From assembly GCA_951812755.1 (NCBI GenBank), contig OX638329.1, positions 5,419,563 to 5,483,562 of the forward strand: 64,000 nucleotides of DNA. The letters run 5' to 3'. Below, in pieces: positions 18,437 to 25,597 of this stretch (position 1 is its first letter; each line of letters opens with the position of its first letter). A program made the translations under genes and the position numbers. The notes under the pieces were generated by a model. The model made no database searches. It was not told the origin of the DNA and saw only the letters and a list, made by a program, of their open reading frames with translations. The stretch comes from an uncultured Latescibacterota bacterium. Its GTDB lineage: Bacteria; Latescibacterota; UBA2968.

Positions 18437-18937
18437 CTAAATCGTCTTAAAATTTGGCCTTATGATGGAGGCGATTTCTTCCGCCCGTTCCCATGATACG
18501 GTCACCTTCTGCTTCATACTCCCATCTTTTGGCTGTAAGGTAGCGATATGAGGTGGTCCACTCCCCCAGTTGCTCGACTTACGCCGGGGAACAACGTGCA
18601 TGTGAAAATGCGGCACCTCCTGCAAGCTGGCCACGCCGTTATTCTGATACACAGTAATTCCATCCGGCTTGAAAGTTTTAATGAGTGCTTCCGCAGCTAT
18701 TCGGACCGTCTTCATAATTTCCCCGGCTTCATCATCCGTCAGATCCAATATCGTCGGCGCGTGTCGGCGAGGGATAACGAGAAGCTGTCCGATTTCAAAC
18801 TGCCTGGGATTGAGCAACGTAAGCGTCTTTTCCGTTGAATTGATAACATGCCTGTTTTCACCGCGTCCAGCAACTCTTTCACAAAATGGACAGGGATCCA
18901 ACATCGGCATCTCAAATGCGGCAACAGTATCACTCAT
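18437..18937 (-). CDS. HIT-family nucleotide hydrolase/transferase
   Basis: 166 aa. The histidine triad HFHMHVVPR (H-x-H-x-H) near residue 112 is the catalytic centre of the HIT superfamily (AMP-lysine or Ap4A-type hydrolysis). CPFC near the N-terminus with a downstream His may bind zinc, as in the Hint/FHIT-like bacterial group. Its C-terminal 45 residues beyond the triad are longer than in minimal Hint proteins. Overlaps the preceding GNAT gene by 4 bases (ATGA), so translation is probably coupled. Confidence 0.92.
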   Translation of the reverse strand: MSDTVAAFEMPMLDPCPFCERVAGRGENRHVINSTEKTLTLLNPRQFEIGQLLVIPRRHAPTILDLTDDEAGEIMKTVRIAAEALIKTFKPDGITVYQNNGVASLQEVPHFHMHVVPRRKSSNWGSGPPHIATLQPKDGSMKQKVTVSWERAEEIASIIRPNFKTI

Positions 18938-19848
18938 CTTTCATCCTCATCTCGTCCGCTTTGATTCAGCCTTCCCCAGTGCTTTTGTCGCACCATTGGC
19001 ATCCAGCCAAACCGATTGTAGAACCTTCCCGCGCCAGCCTGTTCGTTCTCCCGCGCAACGAACAGCACGACCCGATCGCACTTAGCCAGCCGTAGCCATT
19101 CAACAGCGTGCCGGACAACCCACGAACCGACGCCCTGATTTCGCATAGATTCACTCGTCTCGATCTCCGAAAGCTCCGCCCATCCTGTCAATGCAGACAA
19201 CTGGCCACCTTCAGTGAGATCTGAAATACATTCACAATGCGCAACGTTTCGTCCATCGAGCCGAGCGACAAATCGCGTACCGAATCTCCCCAAATCGCGA
19301 TGGATCGTTACACCTCTTACGGGCGGCTCACCAGGAGAAGCGATACCATTCAGCGTACCGCCATAGACGGTTGAATCAATATCCTCATTCGATGAATAAC
19401 CAAATTGTTCTATCAAACCGATTATATGCGGCCAGACATCCGGTATTCCTACGCAAGCATGAACCGGCAAGGGTCCTAAAATCCTCTCGTCCAATACCTG
19501 CCAAGCGTTCATTTGACGCCGGCACTCCGTCAGGACTTCCGCCCCAACTTCACGCTCTCCAGGCCAGAACAATATCCAATCAATTTCTCCCACACCCTTC
19601 CAGCGCGTATCGTCGCCGTATCGGAGGAGATGCGCCGCCGCACAAACGCGATCTCTGACGATTCCGACAATGGACTTTCTTTCGACAACCCAGGGATCGG
19701 TGATCTCCTCACTTGGATTGCTCTTCAGGCGCTCCCACAAGTAATCTGGCGTCAAGCTCCACCCGGGTATCACAGTACTGAGATGACTATTCACAAGCTT
19801 CATGACCTGGGGCAGATGAGAGCGATCAAGTGGTGCTATTTGTACCAT
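18934..19848 (-). CDS. GNAT-family N-acetyltransferase
   Basis: 304 aa from ATG 19848; the frame is open to 19860. The acetyl-CoA loop is visible late (ESMRNQGVGSWVVRHAVEWL, about residues 250-270), followed by ARENEQAGAGRFYNRFGW. The N-terminal 200 residues look like a second, degenerate GNAT-like half (VCAAAHLLRYG, ILFWPGERE), so this may be a tandem GNAT with one active site. Substrate unknown. Its stop overlaps the HIT gene start. Confidence 0.85.
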   Translation of the reverse strand: MVQIAPLDRSHLPQVMKLVNSHLSTVIPGWSLTPDYLWERLKSNPSEEITDPWVVERKSIVGIVRDRVCAAAHLLRYGDDTRWKGVGEIDWILFWPGEREVGAEVLTECRRQMNAWQVLDERILGPLPVHACVGIPDVWPHIIGLIEQFGYSSNEDIDSTVYGGTLNGIASPGEPPVRGVTIHRDLGRFGTRFVARLDGRNVAHCECISDLTEGGQLSALTGWAELSEIETSESMRNQGVGSWVVRHAVEWLRLAKCDRVVLFVARENEQAGAGRFYNRFGWMPMVRQKHWGRLNQSGRDEDER

Positions 19849-19890
19849 TTGCAATCCCACAACTTTGAACTCATAGATTTGTCTCCATTT

Positions 19891-20364
19891 TTATCGCAAT
19901 AATTTCTTATAAAAAACAATGGTCATTTTGTCATTGAGCTCTCGCGTAACGCCAGTTTTCCTGTATCCCATTTTCTCATACAAAAAACAATTGCCTTCCT
20001 CTTGTAGAATAGTCTCAAGCTCCCAACACTCCGCATCAACAACGCCCTCAACAAGTGCCATAGCATCCTGACCATACCCCTTCCCCTGGTACTCTGGGAC
20101 GATAAACATGGGACTAATCCTCGCCCGCCTGGTCTCGTCATTGAAGATAATTCTGATCGCGCCGATGCGGACGCCATCGAGTATAATGAAATAATAAGTG
20201 GTATGGGGTTGCTTTAATCTGTCGATAACTCGTTCGACATCTTCATTGGCTGGATTAGTCTCATAATCCCGATACTTGCGAAGCAGTGGCAGAAACGATT
20301 CCACCTGAAGGCGGTGAATAGCTTCCGCATCTGCGATAGATGCTTTCTTTAAACTGATTCGCAT
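19891..20364 (-). CDS. GNAT-family N-acetyltransferase
   Basis: 157 aa from ATG 20364, which has AGGTGA 8 bases upstream; the frame extends to 20400 but overlaps the neighbour. Full GNAT fold: ASIADAEAIHRLQVESF start, acetyl-CoA loop VPEYQGKGYGQDAMALV and terminal YEKMGYRKTG. Substrate cannot be told. First of three consecutive GNAT genes on this strand that share little sequence with each other. Confidence 0.92.
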   Translation of the reverse strand: MRISLKKASIADAEAIHRLQVESFLPLLRKYRDYETNPANEDVERVIDRLKQPHTTYYFIILDGVRIGAIRIIFNDETRRARISPMFIVPEYQGKGYGQDAMALVEGVVDAECWELETILQEEGNCFLYEKMGYRKTGVTRELNDKMTIVFYKKLLR

Positions 20365-20368
20365 AAAT

Positions 20369-20920
20369 TCACCTATTTTTTCGCGCCTCCCATTCATCAC
20401 GCAATAACCCGCACCACACCATGTTTTTAAACTCGCCTCTCAGATAGATATCCTGGCGCAAGACACCTTCACGGACCATTCCCAGCTTCTCCATTACCCG
20501 GATAGAACCCACATTTCTCTCATCGGCTGCAGCGCGAATGCGATTTAAATCTGGATAGACCGAAAACGATTCGTCGATAACAGCACCCACAGCTTCCGTC
20601 GTCAACCCTTTTCCCCAAAAGCGTTGAGCAATGCTATAACCCATTTCGCCAACGCGATTATTAAAATCAAACCCAATATTGATTCCACCAATAACAGAAC
20701 CCGCGTGTTCAATCGCCCAGTATAGACGTGTTTTGCGATCCTGCAACACTTGACCTGCCACAAATTTTTCGGCGTCTGCTCTCGTGTACGGTTGGGGAAC
20801 CGGAAGAAAGCGCGCCCATTCCGGATCGGATGCGTATGACAAAACATCTTCAACATCCACAAGACTAAACAGCCTGAGTATCAATCGGTCTGTCTTAATA
20901 AGTTCCGACGGCATTCCCAT
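20369..20920 (-). CDS. GNAT-family acetyltransferase, RimJ/RimL-like
   Basis: 183 aa. IKTDRLILRLFSLVDVEDVL and PEWARFLPVPQPYTRADAEKF are the Acetyltransf_3 opening. AQRFWGKGLTTEAVGAVI is the acetyl-CoA loop and NVGSIRVMEKLGMVREG the typical C-terminal strand. RimJ/L-like enzymes acetylate protein N-termini or small amines. Separated from the next GNAT by 4 bases. Confidence 0.92.
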   Translation of the reverse strand: MGMPSELIKTDRLILRLFSLVDVEDVLSYASDPEWARFLPVPQPYTRADAEKFVAGQVLQDRKTRLYWAIEHAGSVIGGINIGFDFNNRVGEMGYSIAQRFWGKGLTTEAVGAVIDESFSVYPDLNRIRAAADERNVGSIRVMEKLGMVREGVLRQDIYLRGEFKNMVWCGLLRDEWEARKNR

Positions 20921-20934
20921 ATCTCTTTTTTGAG

Positions 20935-21549
20935 TCAGAGCACATCCTCATTCAACCATCTAAGAAAACTCTCGTCATTAGTGTATTGATAGGCAAACCC
21001 ACCACAACCTCTAAAAAGTTCCGGCTCCTTACTGCCATCTTCAATCAAGAGACTATTTTCATAGTGGATATCATCACCCAGTGCCTTAAACGCAATCGGC
21101 CAGAGTACGCGCTTATCGAATTCTCCGTAATCTGAAGAATTGATAATCACGTCAAATTTCTCGTCCAATCCATGCGCTGGAACAACGACATCTGAGAAAA
21201 CATCCATATTGGCAGTTACAATCGCGGTACGTCTCCCTTGCCTTCTCTGCGCCAATGCGAAATTCAAAACCGCCTCGTTAAAGTCAAGATCCCTGCACCC
21301 CAATTCCATAGTTTTCAAAACCGCAGAAATATCCATATTCGCGTGATCGGAGACAATGGACGCAATATCTCTGAGACTCAGGGCATTTGTCATCCACATC
21401 CTGCAAATATGCCGATTGGCGAACACCTCCTCTTGAATAATATCATGCCACTCGGGACATTCAGGCGGGGATACCTTGAAATAGAGGTCCGAGGACAGCG
21501 TAAAACCAAAATCAAAAACAATGCACTTGATTGATTCGTACGTCTGCAT
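20935..21549 (-). CDS. HAD-superfamily hydrolase
   Basis: 204 aa from ATG 21549 with GGAGAG 9 bases upstream; an in-frame GTG at 21567 precedes it. Motif I is FDFGFTLS: the nucleophile Asp is present but the second Asp of DxDxT is Gly, as in dehalogenase or epoxide-hydrolase-like HADs. Motif II is in VTAN, and the acidic motif IV is IEDGSKEPELF. A helical cap lies between. It could be a phosphatase with altered chemistry or a dehalogenase-like enzyme. Same-strand accessory run; upstream gene 6 bases away. Confidence 0.85.
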   Translation of the reverse strand: MQTYESIKCIVFDFGFTLSSDLYFKVSPPECPEWHDIIQEEVFANRHICRMWMTNALSLRDIASIVSDHANMDISAVLKTMELGCRDLDFNEAVLNFALAQRRQGRRTAIVTANMDVFSDVVVPAHGLDEKFDVIINSSDYGEFDKRVLWPIAFKALGDDIHYENSLLIEDGSKEPELFRGCGGFAYQYTNDESFLRWLNEDVL

Positions 21550-21554
21550 GCGAT

Positions 21555-22289
21555 TTAGTCTCTCCACTTATCACGTGGATAGGCCTGGAAGTTGAATTCT
21601 CCTCTATTGAGCGCCTCATCAAATTGAACAAGAGCCTTGATCGCCTTTTTGCGGGCATCTGCCATAAACGGATTCAGCAATTGTGTCTCTCTGTATGTGG
21701 AAGGCGAGTTCGTTTTCAGGTGTTCAATCAGTTGCAGGAGAAACCTGCCTGCTCCAGATGGCAACTTCTCGCGCTCTTCCTCCGGTAGATAGAGTTCAAG
21801 AGCCATCCCAATGAAATGCGCCATTCCAGGACCTGTTCTGTGATCTTCATCTTCTGCAGTCCTGGGAATCAGCTTACAACCCATTCGCTTCAAGCATGCT
21901 GATATCTCGGAATCCGCTTTTCCAAATAGGGGTATATTGCCTGGACCAAGATGCGATAGTCCAAACCTCTCTCGATTCAATATTGATAGTTCCTTATCTA
22001 CAGCAAGTCGTGCTGTGCAACAATCAATCACAACACAATCAGATTTGGCATGCTCATTGATCTTCGGAACCCATTTGCCAAGTGCCCAGACGGGAATCGC
22101 CAGAAAAATAACATCTGCTGCGGAAAGACTCTCAGTATTGTTGTTTGACTGCCGCGCTCTACTATCGGCCAACTCAAAGCTTATATCGCGACTTGAAATA
22201 ACCTCGACCTGAAATTGATCCGCGAATGCATTTACTGCCTGCTTTCCCATTCTGCCAAAACCGATTATGCAAAGCCTCTTCCTTGCCAT
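21555..22289 (-). CDS. Prephenate-dehydrogenase-like NAD(P)-binding oxidoreductase
   Basis: 244 aa. The N-terminal Rossmann motif CIIGFGRMGKQAV, then VIFLAIPVWALGKWVP, DCCTAR and SHLGPGN follow the TyrA layout. A helical C-terminal domain contains EDHRTGPGMAHFIG where TyrA has its substrate His. It is shorter than standard TyrA and has no ACT or chorismate-mutase part, so tyrosine synthesis is only one option. The start has AAAGGAAG, which belongs to the end of the dispersed leader repeat upstream. Confidence 0.8.
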   Translation of the reverse strand: MARKRLCIIGFGRMGKQAVNAFADQFQVEVISSRDISFELADSRARQSNNNTESLSAADVIFLAIPVWALGKWVPKINEHAKSDCVVIDCCTARLAVDKELSILNRERFGLSHLGPGNIPLFGKADSEISACLKRMGCKLIPRTAEDEDHRTGPGMAHFIGMALELYLPEEEREKLPSGAGRFLLQLIEHLKTNSPSTYRETQLLNPFMADARKKAIKALVQFDEALNRGEFNFQAYPRDKWRD

Positions 22290-22301
22290 TACAGATGACT
22301 T

Positions 22302-22392
22302 CCTTTATATGATAGATAGCGTTTCACCAAGGAAAATTTACTACTCTTGTGACACTTTTAGCGGCAAAATGGTTTCTATATTTCAAAAGTAG
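22302..22392 (-). repeat. Dispersed leader repeat, copy A
   Basis: About 90 bases, nearly identical to copy B at 23381-23474 and clearly related to copy C at 30538-30610. The shared core in minus-strand reading runs from AGAAACCATTTTGCCGC through GTGTCACAAGA to GAAACGCTATCTAT. It ends in ATATAAAGG, which supplies the ribosome site of the TyrA-like gene directly downstream. All three copies sit just before a minus-strand start codon. Confidence 0.85.
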
Positions 22393-22406
22393 AAATAGAC
22401 TGTTGC

Positions 22407-22667
22407 TCAAGCGGCAGTGGTCTGTCTAATTTCCCAACCGGGGAAAACGAGAACAGCCGGATGGCACTGCAACGCCCGAGCGAGTACCTTGGCGCGCTCA
22501 ACCCCAAGCCGGATGCGGTTATTTTCAATGGCCGAAATAGTCGATTGAGGAATGCCCGTGCGCCTGGCGAGTTCATTTTGACTAAGCTCCTGAAGCTCTC
22601 GGATAATACGGACGGATTCTCCTACGGATACCTCAATCTGCTTCTTAGCACGACGGTAATTTTCCAT
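22407..22667 (-). CDS. XRE-family helix-turn-helix regulator
   Basis: 86 aa from ATG 22667 (GGAGA upstream). The HTH is GESVRIIRELQELSQNELARRTGIPQ STISAIENNR, a clear Cro/C1-type domain, ending with a hydrophobic tail VLVFPGWEIRQ. No RelE/HigB-type toxin lies on either side: upstream is the racemase gene and downstream the leader repeat. It resembles HigA-like antitoxins in size; here it is an orphan, or a regulator of the neighbouring genes. Confidence 0.9.
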   Translation of the reverse strand: MENYRRAKKQIEVSVGESVRIIRELQELSQNELARRTGIPQSTISAIENNRIRLGVERAKVLARALQCHPAVLVFPGWEIRQTTAA

Positions 22668-22707
22668 TTCACTGTCTCCGGGAATCATGAGCAGAGGGAT
22701 TCAATTT

Positions 22708-23370
22708 TCAGTCTCCAACTTGATTCCATACATCGGCTGCATGCATTAAGCCTATTTCGGGACTACTAAGAATTGGAACTGAAATTTCCGGGCACAAATT
22801 TGCGGCTCCCGCCATAGAGGCTTGTGCCAACACAATGACATCTCCTTCAGATGCTCTGTCTTTTATATTTCGGGCTATTTCAGTAAAATATCCTTTGTGG
22901 TCTCCCTCCTCAAATCTACTCCAAGCATTATCACAAAAAACCTCAAGAAGTTCAACGCGCTTTTGACGTGCTTTTGCGGTTTCAAGAATAAGGTCACGAG
23001 TTGGCGCGATTGTACTCTCAAGTGCCGCAGCAACAATAATTCGGGAACCTATTTCGACTGCTTTCTCTGCCATGGGTCTATCGATTCGAACAATCACACC
23101 ATCTGTTACATTATTTACTTTTTCCGCACTTGCTCCAATTGTAGAACATGTGCAGAGTATCACAGTTGAGCCTTCTCCGATTGCGGAGAGGATACAATCC
23201 CGAATACGTTCATCCAAGTTTTGAGTGATTCCTTTATCACGGGCCTCTGCCAAAAATTGTTCTTCTATAATATGTCTAATGGGCAATTCTAAAGAAGCTT
23301 CCTCTATAAGCCGATTAAAAGTATCGACATGCACGGGTGAAGTGTGAAGAAAAGCCAGATGGGATTGCAT
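22708..23370 (-). CDS. Asp/Glu racemase-family protein
   Basis: 220 aa. Two conserved cysteine or threonine loops of the family are present: VILCTCSTIGASAE (about residue 72) and a second half with IVLAQASMAG, where the second catalytic Cys appears replaced by Ala/Ser. HTSPVHVDTF is the substrate-binding opening. With one catalytic Cys, a hydantoin-racemase or maleate-isomerase-like variant or a non-racemising role is possible. Preceded directly by leader repeat copy B, which provides AAAGGGCG. Confidence 0.82.
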   Translation of the reverse strand: MQSHLAFLHTSPVHVDTFNRLIEEASLELPIRHIIEEQFLAEARDKGITQNLDERIRDCILSAIGEGSTVILCTCSTIGASAEKVNNVTDGVIVRIDRPMAEKAVEIGSRIIVAAALESTIAPTRDLILETAKARQKRVELLEVFCDNAWSRFEEGDHKGYFTEIARNIKDRASEGDVIVLAQASMAGAANLCPEISVPILSSPEIGLMHAADVWNQVGD

Positions 23371-23380
23371 AAAATGACGC

Positions 23381-23474
23381 CCTTTATATGTGATAGATAG
23401 CGTTTCACCACAGAAATGCTACTAATCTTGTGACACTTTTAGCGGCAAAATGGTTTCTATATCGCAAAATAGGT
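23381..23474 (-). repeat. Dispersed leader repeat, copy B
   Basis: Nearly identical to copy A over the whole length (CCTTTATATG, GATAGATAGCGTTTCACCA and TTGTGACACTTTTAGCGGC read on the plus strand). Its left edge abuts the start of the racemase gene. It begins just downstream of the APH gene and its hairpin. Confidence 0.85.
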
Positions 23475-23482
23475 TCACAAAC

Positions 23483-23511
23483 GGCGTGGGCTGGTTTACT
23501 CAGCCCACGCC
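23483..23511 (-). terminator. Hairpin at the end of the phosphotransferase gene
   Basis: A perfect 11-bp stem GGCGTGGGCTG / CAGCCCACGCC with a 7-base loop. Its arm covers the last codons and stop of the APH gene. The minus-strand tail is only GTTTGTG, so termination may be weak or depend on other factors. Confidence 0.5.
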
Positions 23512-24528
23512 ATGCAGGCTCTCGAGGTCGGAAACCGCCGCACCCAGAAATTCAGGCGTCTTGGGGTGTAGAAGACGACCGCAGTCCCAGAAAAACCTTA
23601 TCCCACGGAGATTAGCGACAATTGACAACACCTTCTCCTCTACAGGCGATAACTCCATAAGGGACTTTTCGATGACGGCCTCGTAGGAAGATCGAAAAGC
23701 ATCAACGTATCCGGGTTCGAAATGCTCTGAACCTGGCTTGACCACGTATTCCCCTTCAGCTTGCAGCAGGTCATGGGCTGCCGTCCCCCAGCCAGCCGAT
23801 TGGAAGTCATGGGCGTTTGAAATACGCAGTGCGTTGCCGTTCTCCACGAGCACATTGTGGAGTCCTGCTTCGCCCCACAGGAATACGTTGTCGCCATGCA
23901 CCCTGACTTCGGGTGCCGGGTCCGTGGCGACCAATAGCCTGCCCCAGAGTTCCGGCAGGGTTGCCACCATGGAGGAAACCAACACCTCGTCTCCAAACAT
24001 TGCTTCCTGGATTGTCTCTTCCCATGACGTAAGATCTCTCTCTGTCTGAGATTGAAGTTCGTCTGGACACTGTTGGCTGTGAATGTGTGCTACTGTTTTT
24101 CCCAGTAGTACGCCCAACTGCAACCGCTGTGATCGAGATGCGCCCAGGTAGTAACTGAGTCCCGACTCACCCGGCTCACCTGGGATCAAAAGACATTCAA
24201 AGGCAAGCGGTTCTCTATCGCCGCCGTACACCAGAGATTCAGACACCGGAACACTGGCGATACCGCGCAATGCCCTTGTGGCGGCGAACTCAGTTTTCAA
24301 ACTGAACCCGAGAGATCGGCGAAACTGTATCTTCAAGATCACCCGTCCGTGGGCGCGAGTCTCTACCAGAAAAACCTGGTTTGTGAAATTGGTCTCCAGA
24401 CGCTTGATTGACCGGGATGAGCTGAAACCATGTTTCTCGAAAAGCGCATCAATCTGTCCACGAGTTACATCCGGCTTATCGCGGAATAGAGCGCGAATAT
24501 CCTTCATGCTGGCGAGTCTTATTACCAT
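23500..24528 (-). CDS. Aminoglycoside-phosphotransferase-like kinase
   Basis: 342 aa. APH/choline-kinase fold: N-lobe with FTNQVFLVETRAHGRVILKI (ATP lysine) and C-lobe with RVHGDNVFLWGEAGLHNVLV. In the usual Brenner motif HGDxxxxN the Asn follows after four residues; here eleven separate them. The metal Asp would be in NAHDFQSAGWG, followed by TAAHDL. The small-molecule substrate is unknown; antibiotic resistance is not implied. No ribosome site is clear, and immediately upstream are broken fragments of other genes, so the present 5' context looks recombined. Confidence 0.82.
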   Translation of the reverse strand: MVIRLASMKDIRALFRDKPDVTRGQIDALFEKHGFSSSRSIKRLETNFTNQVFLVETRAHGRVILKIQFRRSLGFSLKTEFAATRALRGIASVPVSESLVYGGDREPLAFECLLIPGEPGESGLSYYLGASRSQRLQLGVLLGKTVAHIHSQQCPDELQSQTERDLTSWEETIQEAMFGDEVLVSSMVATLPELWGRLLVATDPAPEVRVHGDNVFLWGEAGLHNVLVENGNALRISNAHDFQSAGWGTAAHDLLQAEGEYVVKPGSEHFEPGYVDAFRSSYEAVIEKSLMELSPVEEKVLSIVANLRGIRFFWDCGRLLHPKTPEFLGAAVSDLESLHGVG

Positions 24529-24665
24529 GCGGAAATGATTCCAAAAACTCCGATTGTGAACACAACCAAATTCCTAAGAAATATGAAGATCCACACCATA
24601 AAGCCGCAGTCCCAGCTTTTCTGCGACGCGTTGAGAGGCTCTATTGTCCCAAGAAGCACTATAAA
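24529..24665 (-). pseudogene. Fragments: GNAT C-terminus followed by NUDIX N-terminus
   Basis: Reading the minus strand from about 24663, one frame gives SASWDNRASQRVAEKLGLRL and ends at TAG (24574-24576); this is the closing strand of a GNAT acetyltransferase. Directly after it, 24534-24575 repeats the first codons of the intact NUDIX gene (26883-26924) with 40 of 42 bases identical, including its ribosome site and GTG start (FTIGVFGII). The frame then breaks into the APH start region. Two gene remnants are thus joined in 130 bases. Confidence 0.8.
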
Positions 24666-25094
24666 TTATAAGTCACGCTCTCGTATCAGAGTATCTACCC
24701 CGTATTTTCCTGAGCCGATAACTACAAACATCCCTGTAATAACCAGGTACAGAAACGCCATCTCCTTCGTACTGAATGGATCCGCTGCGTGTTGAAAGAA
24801 CCCGGCCACCAACATGGTAAACCATATAAAAAACGCCCCTGGCCGCGTGAGTAATCCCAGTGCCAACAATAGCCCGCCGCCAAACTCCGAAAAGGCTGCC
24901 AGCCAGGCAAAAAACTCGGGAACAGGAAACCCCAGATCTCCCGTAATGGTCACAAACTGCTCGGAAGGTGGGAGCTTCCCCAATCCATGTCCCATTGCCA
25001 TACTCAACCCTGTAAAAATCCTGAGAATCGCCAATCCGACATTTGCCGGAATCGACTCAATAACCGCTCCGCCAAATAGAAGTCGCTTAATCAT
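24666..25094 (-). CDS. DoxX-family membrane protein
   Basis: 142 aa with four hydrophobic helices. GLAILRIFTGLSMAMGHGLGKL, the conserved Glu in FSEFGGGLLLALGLLTR and AGFFQHAADPF are DoxX family marks. Such proteins are inner-membrane quinone- or redox-linked subunits with varied roles (thiosulfate:quinone reductase subunit, sulfur-stress protein). Very good ribosome site (TTAGGAGG). Stands alone between gene remnants on both sides. Confidence 0.9.
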   Translation of the reverse strand: MIKRLLFGGAVIESIPANVGLAILRIFTGLSMAMGHGLGKLPPSEQFVTITGDLGFPVPEFFAWLAAFSEFGGGLLLALGLLTRPGAFFIWFTMLVAGFFQHAADPFSTKEMAFLYLVITGMFVVIGSGKYGVDTLIRERDL

Positions 25095-25112
25095 ATTCTG
25101 CCTCCTAATTAA

Positions 25113-25182
25113 GGTTCACCGCCCTTTTCCTCCCAGAGTTCAATACCGTATTTCCACTCCTGAGCATTACATACCCACTATT
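25113..25182 (-). pseudogene. Remnant of a nucleotidyltransferase C-terminus
   Basis: Minus-strand frame reads WVCNAQEWKYGIELWEEKGGEP and stop. It matches the intact nucleotidyltransferase at 28501-29340, which has VGNALEWQYGIEL (10 of 13 residues shared with VCNAQEWKYGIEL), so a second copy of that gene was once here and only its tail remains. Confidence 0.6.
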
Positions 25183-25185
25183 CAA

Positions 25186-25353
25186 TCATTTTTCAGAGTT
25201 CGCAATAAAATTTTTGAGATCCTCATTTTCCATATCCTCAAGAGGATGAAGGTCAATCGGTGTGAGAACCCCGATCTTAAATTCCAAATAACCAGCTTCG
25301 TAATTCTCGGCAAATTCGGGATCTCTTTCCTTAGAGACTGTTTTAAAACTCAT
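25186..25353 (-). CDS. Small ORF, possible truncated HigA/XRE-type antitoxin
   Basis: 55 codons from ATG 25353 with GAAGGG 8 bases upstream, stop TGA at 25186. The start MSFKTVSKERDPEFAENYEA and LEFKIGVL resembles the segment that precedes the HTH in HigA-like antitoxins, but the HTH is missing and the rest (acidic, DMENEDLKNFIANSEK) is different. It may be a decayed antitoxin or a small protein. It lies within the remnant-rich gap 25095-25597. Confidence 0.45.
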   Translation of the reverse strand: MSFKTVSKERDPEFAENYEAGYLEFKIGVLTPIDLHPLEDMENEDLKNFIANSEK

Positions 25354-25384
25354 TTTGTCCCTTCTCGGCTATGCGCTATTGCCC

Positions 25385-25505
25385 TGTCATTCTGAGCGGA
25401 GCGCAGCGGAGTCGAAGGAGCGGGGTACAACTGGCCGCTTCTCAGGCCAGTTCATCTCTTACCAACTCAGGTGGAAAAGATGCTTCGGCTACGCTCAGCA
25501 TGACA
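25385..25505. repeat. Dispersed inverted-repeat element, about 121 bp
   Basis: Ends TGTCATTCTGAGCG and CGCTCAGCATGACA form a 14-bp terminal inverted repeat with one mismatch. Inside, AACTGGCC and GGCCAGTT form another hairpin (25429-25452). Elements with TGTCATTCTGAGCG ends are widely scattered in environmental bacterial genomes. I see no clear target duplication. Nothing else is recognisable between it and the methyltransferase gene. Confidence 0.65.
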
Positions 25506-25597
25506 AAACGCCGGACATGCGTAACATCAGTTATTAATTTTAAAACAGCTTCTTACGTTTCTCAACATACTTTTTTAAATCGCTCATCGTTTTTTTC

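Noticed and set aside
22407-23370. XRE regulator and racemase-like gene as a toxin-antitoxin pair
   Set aside because: The racemase-like protein has no toxin fold and the genes are separated by 40 bases with separate ribosome sites.
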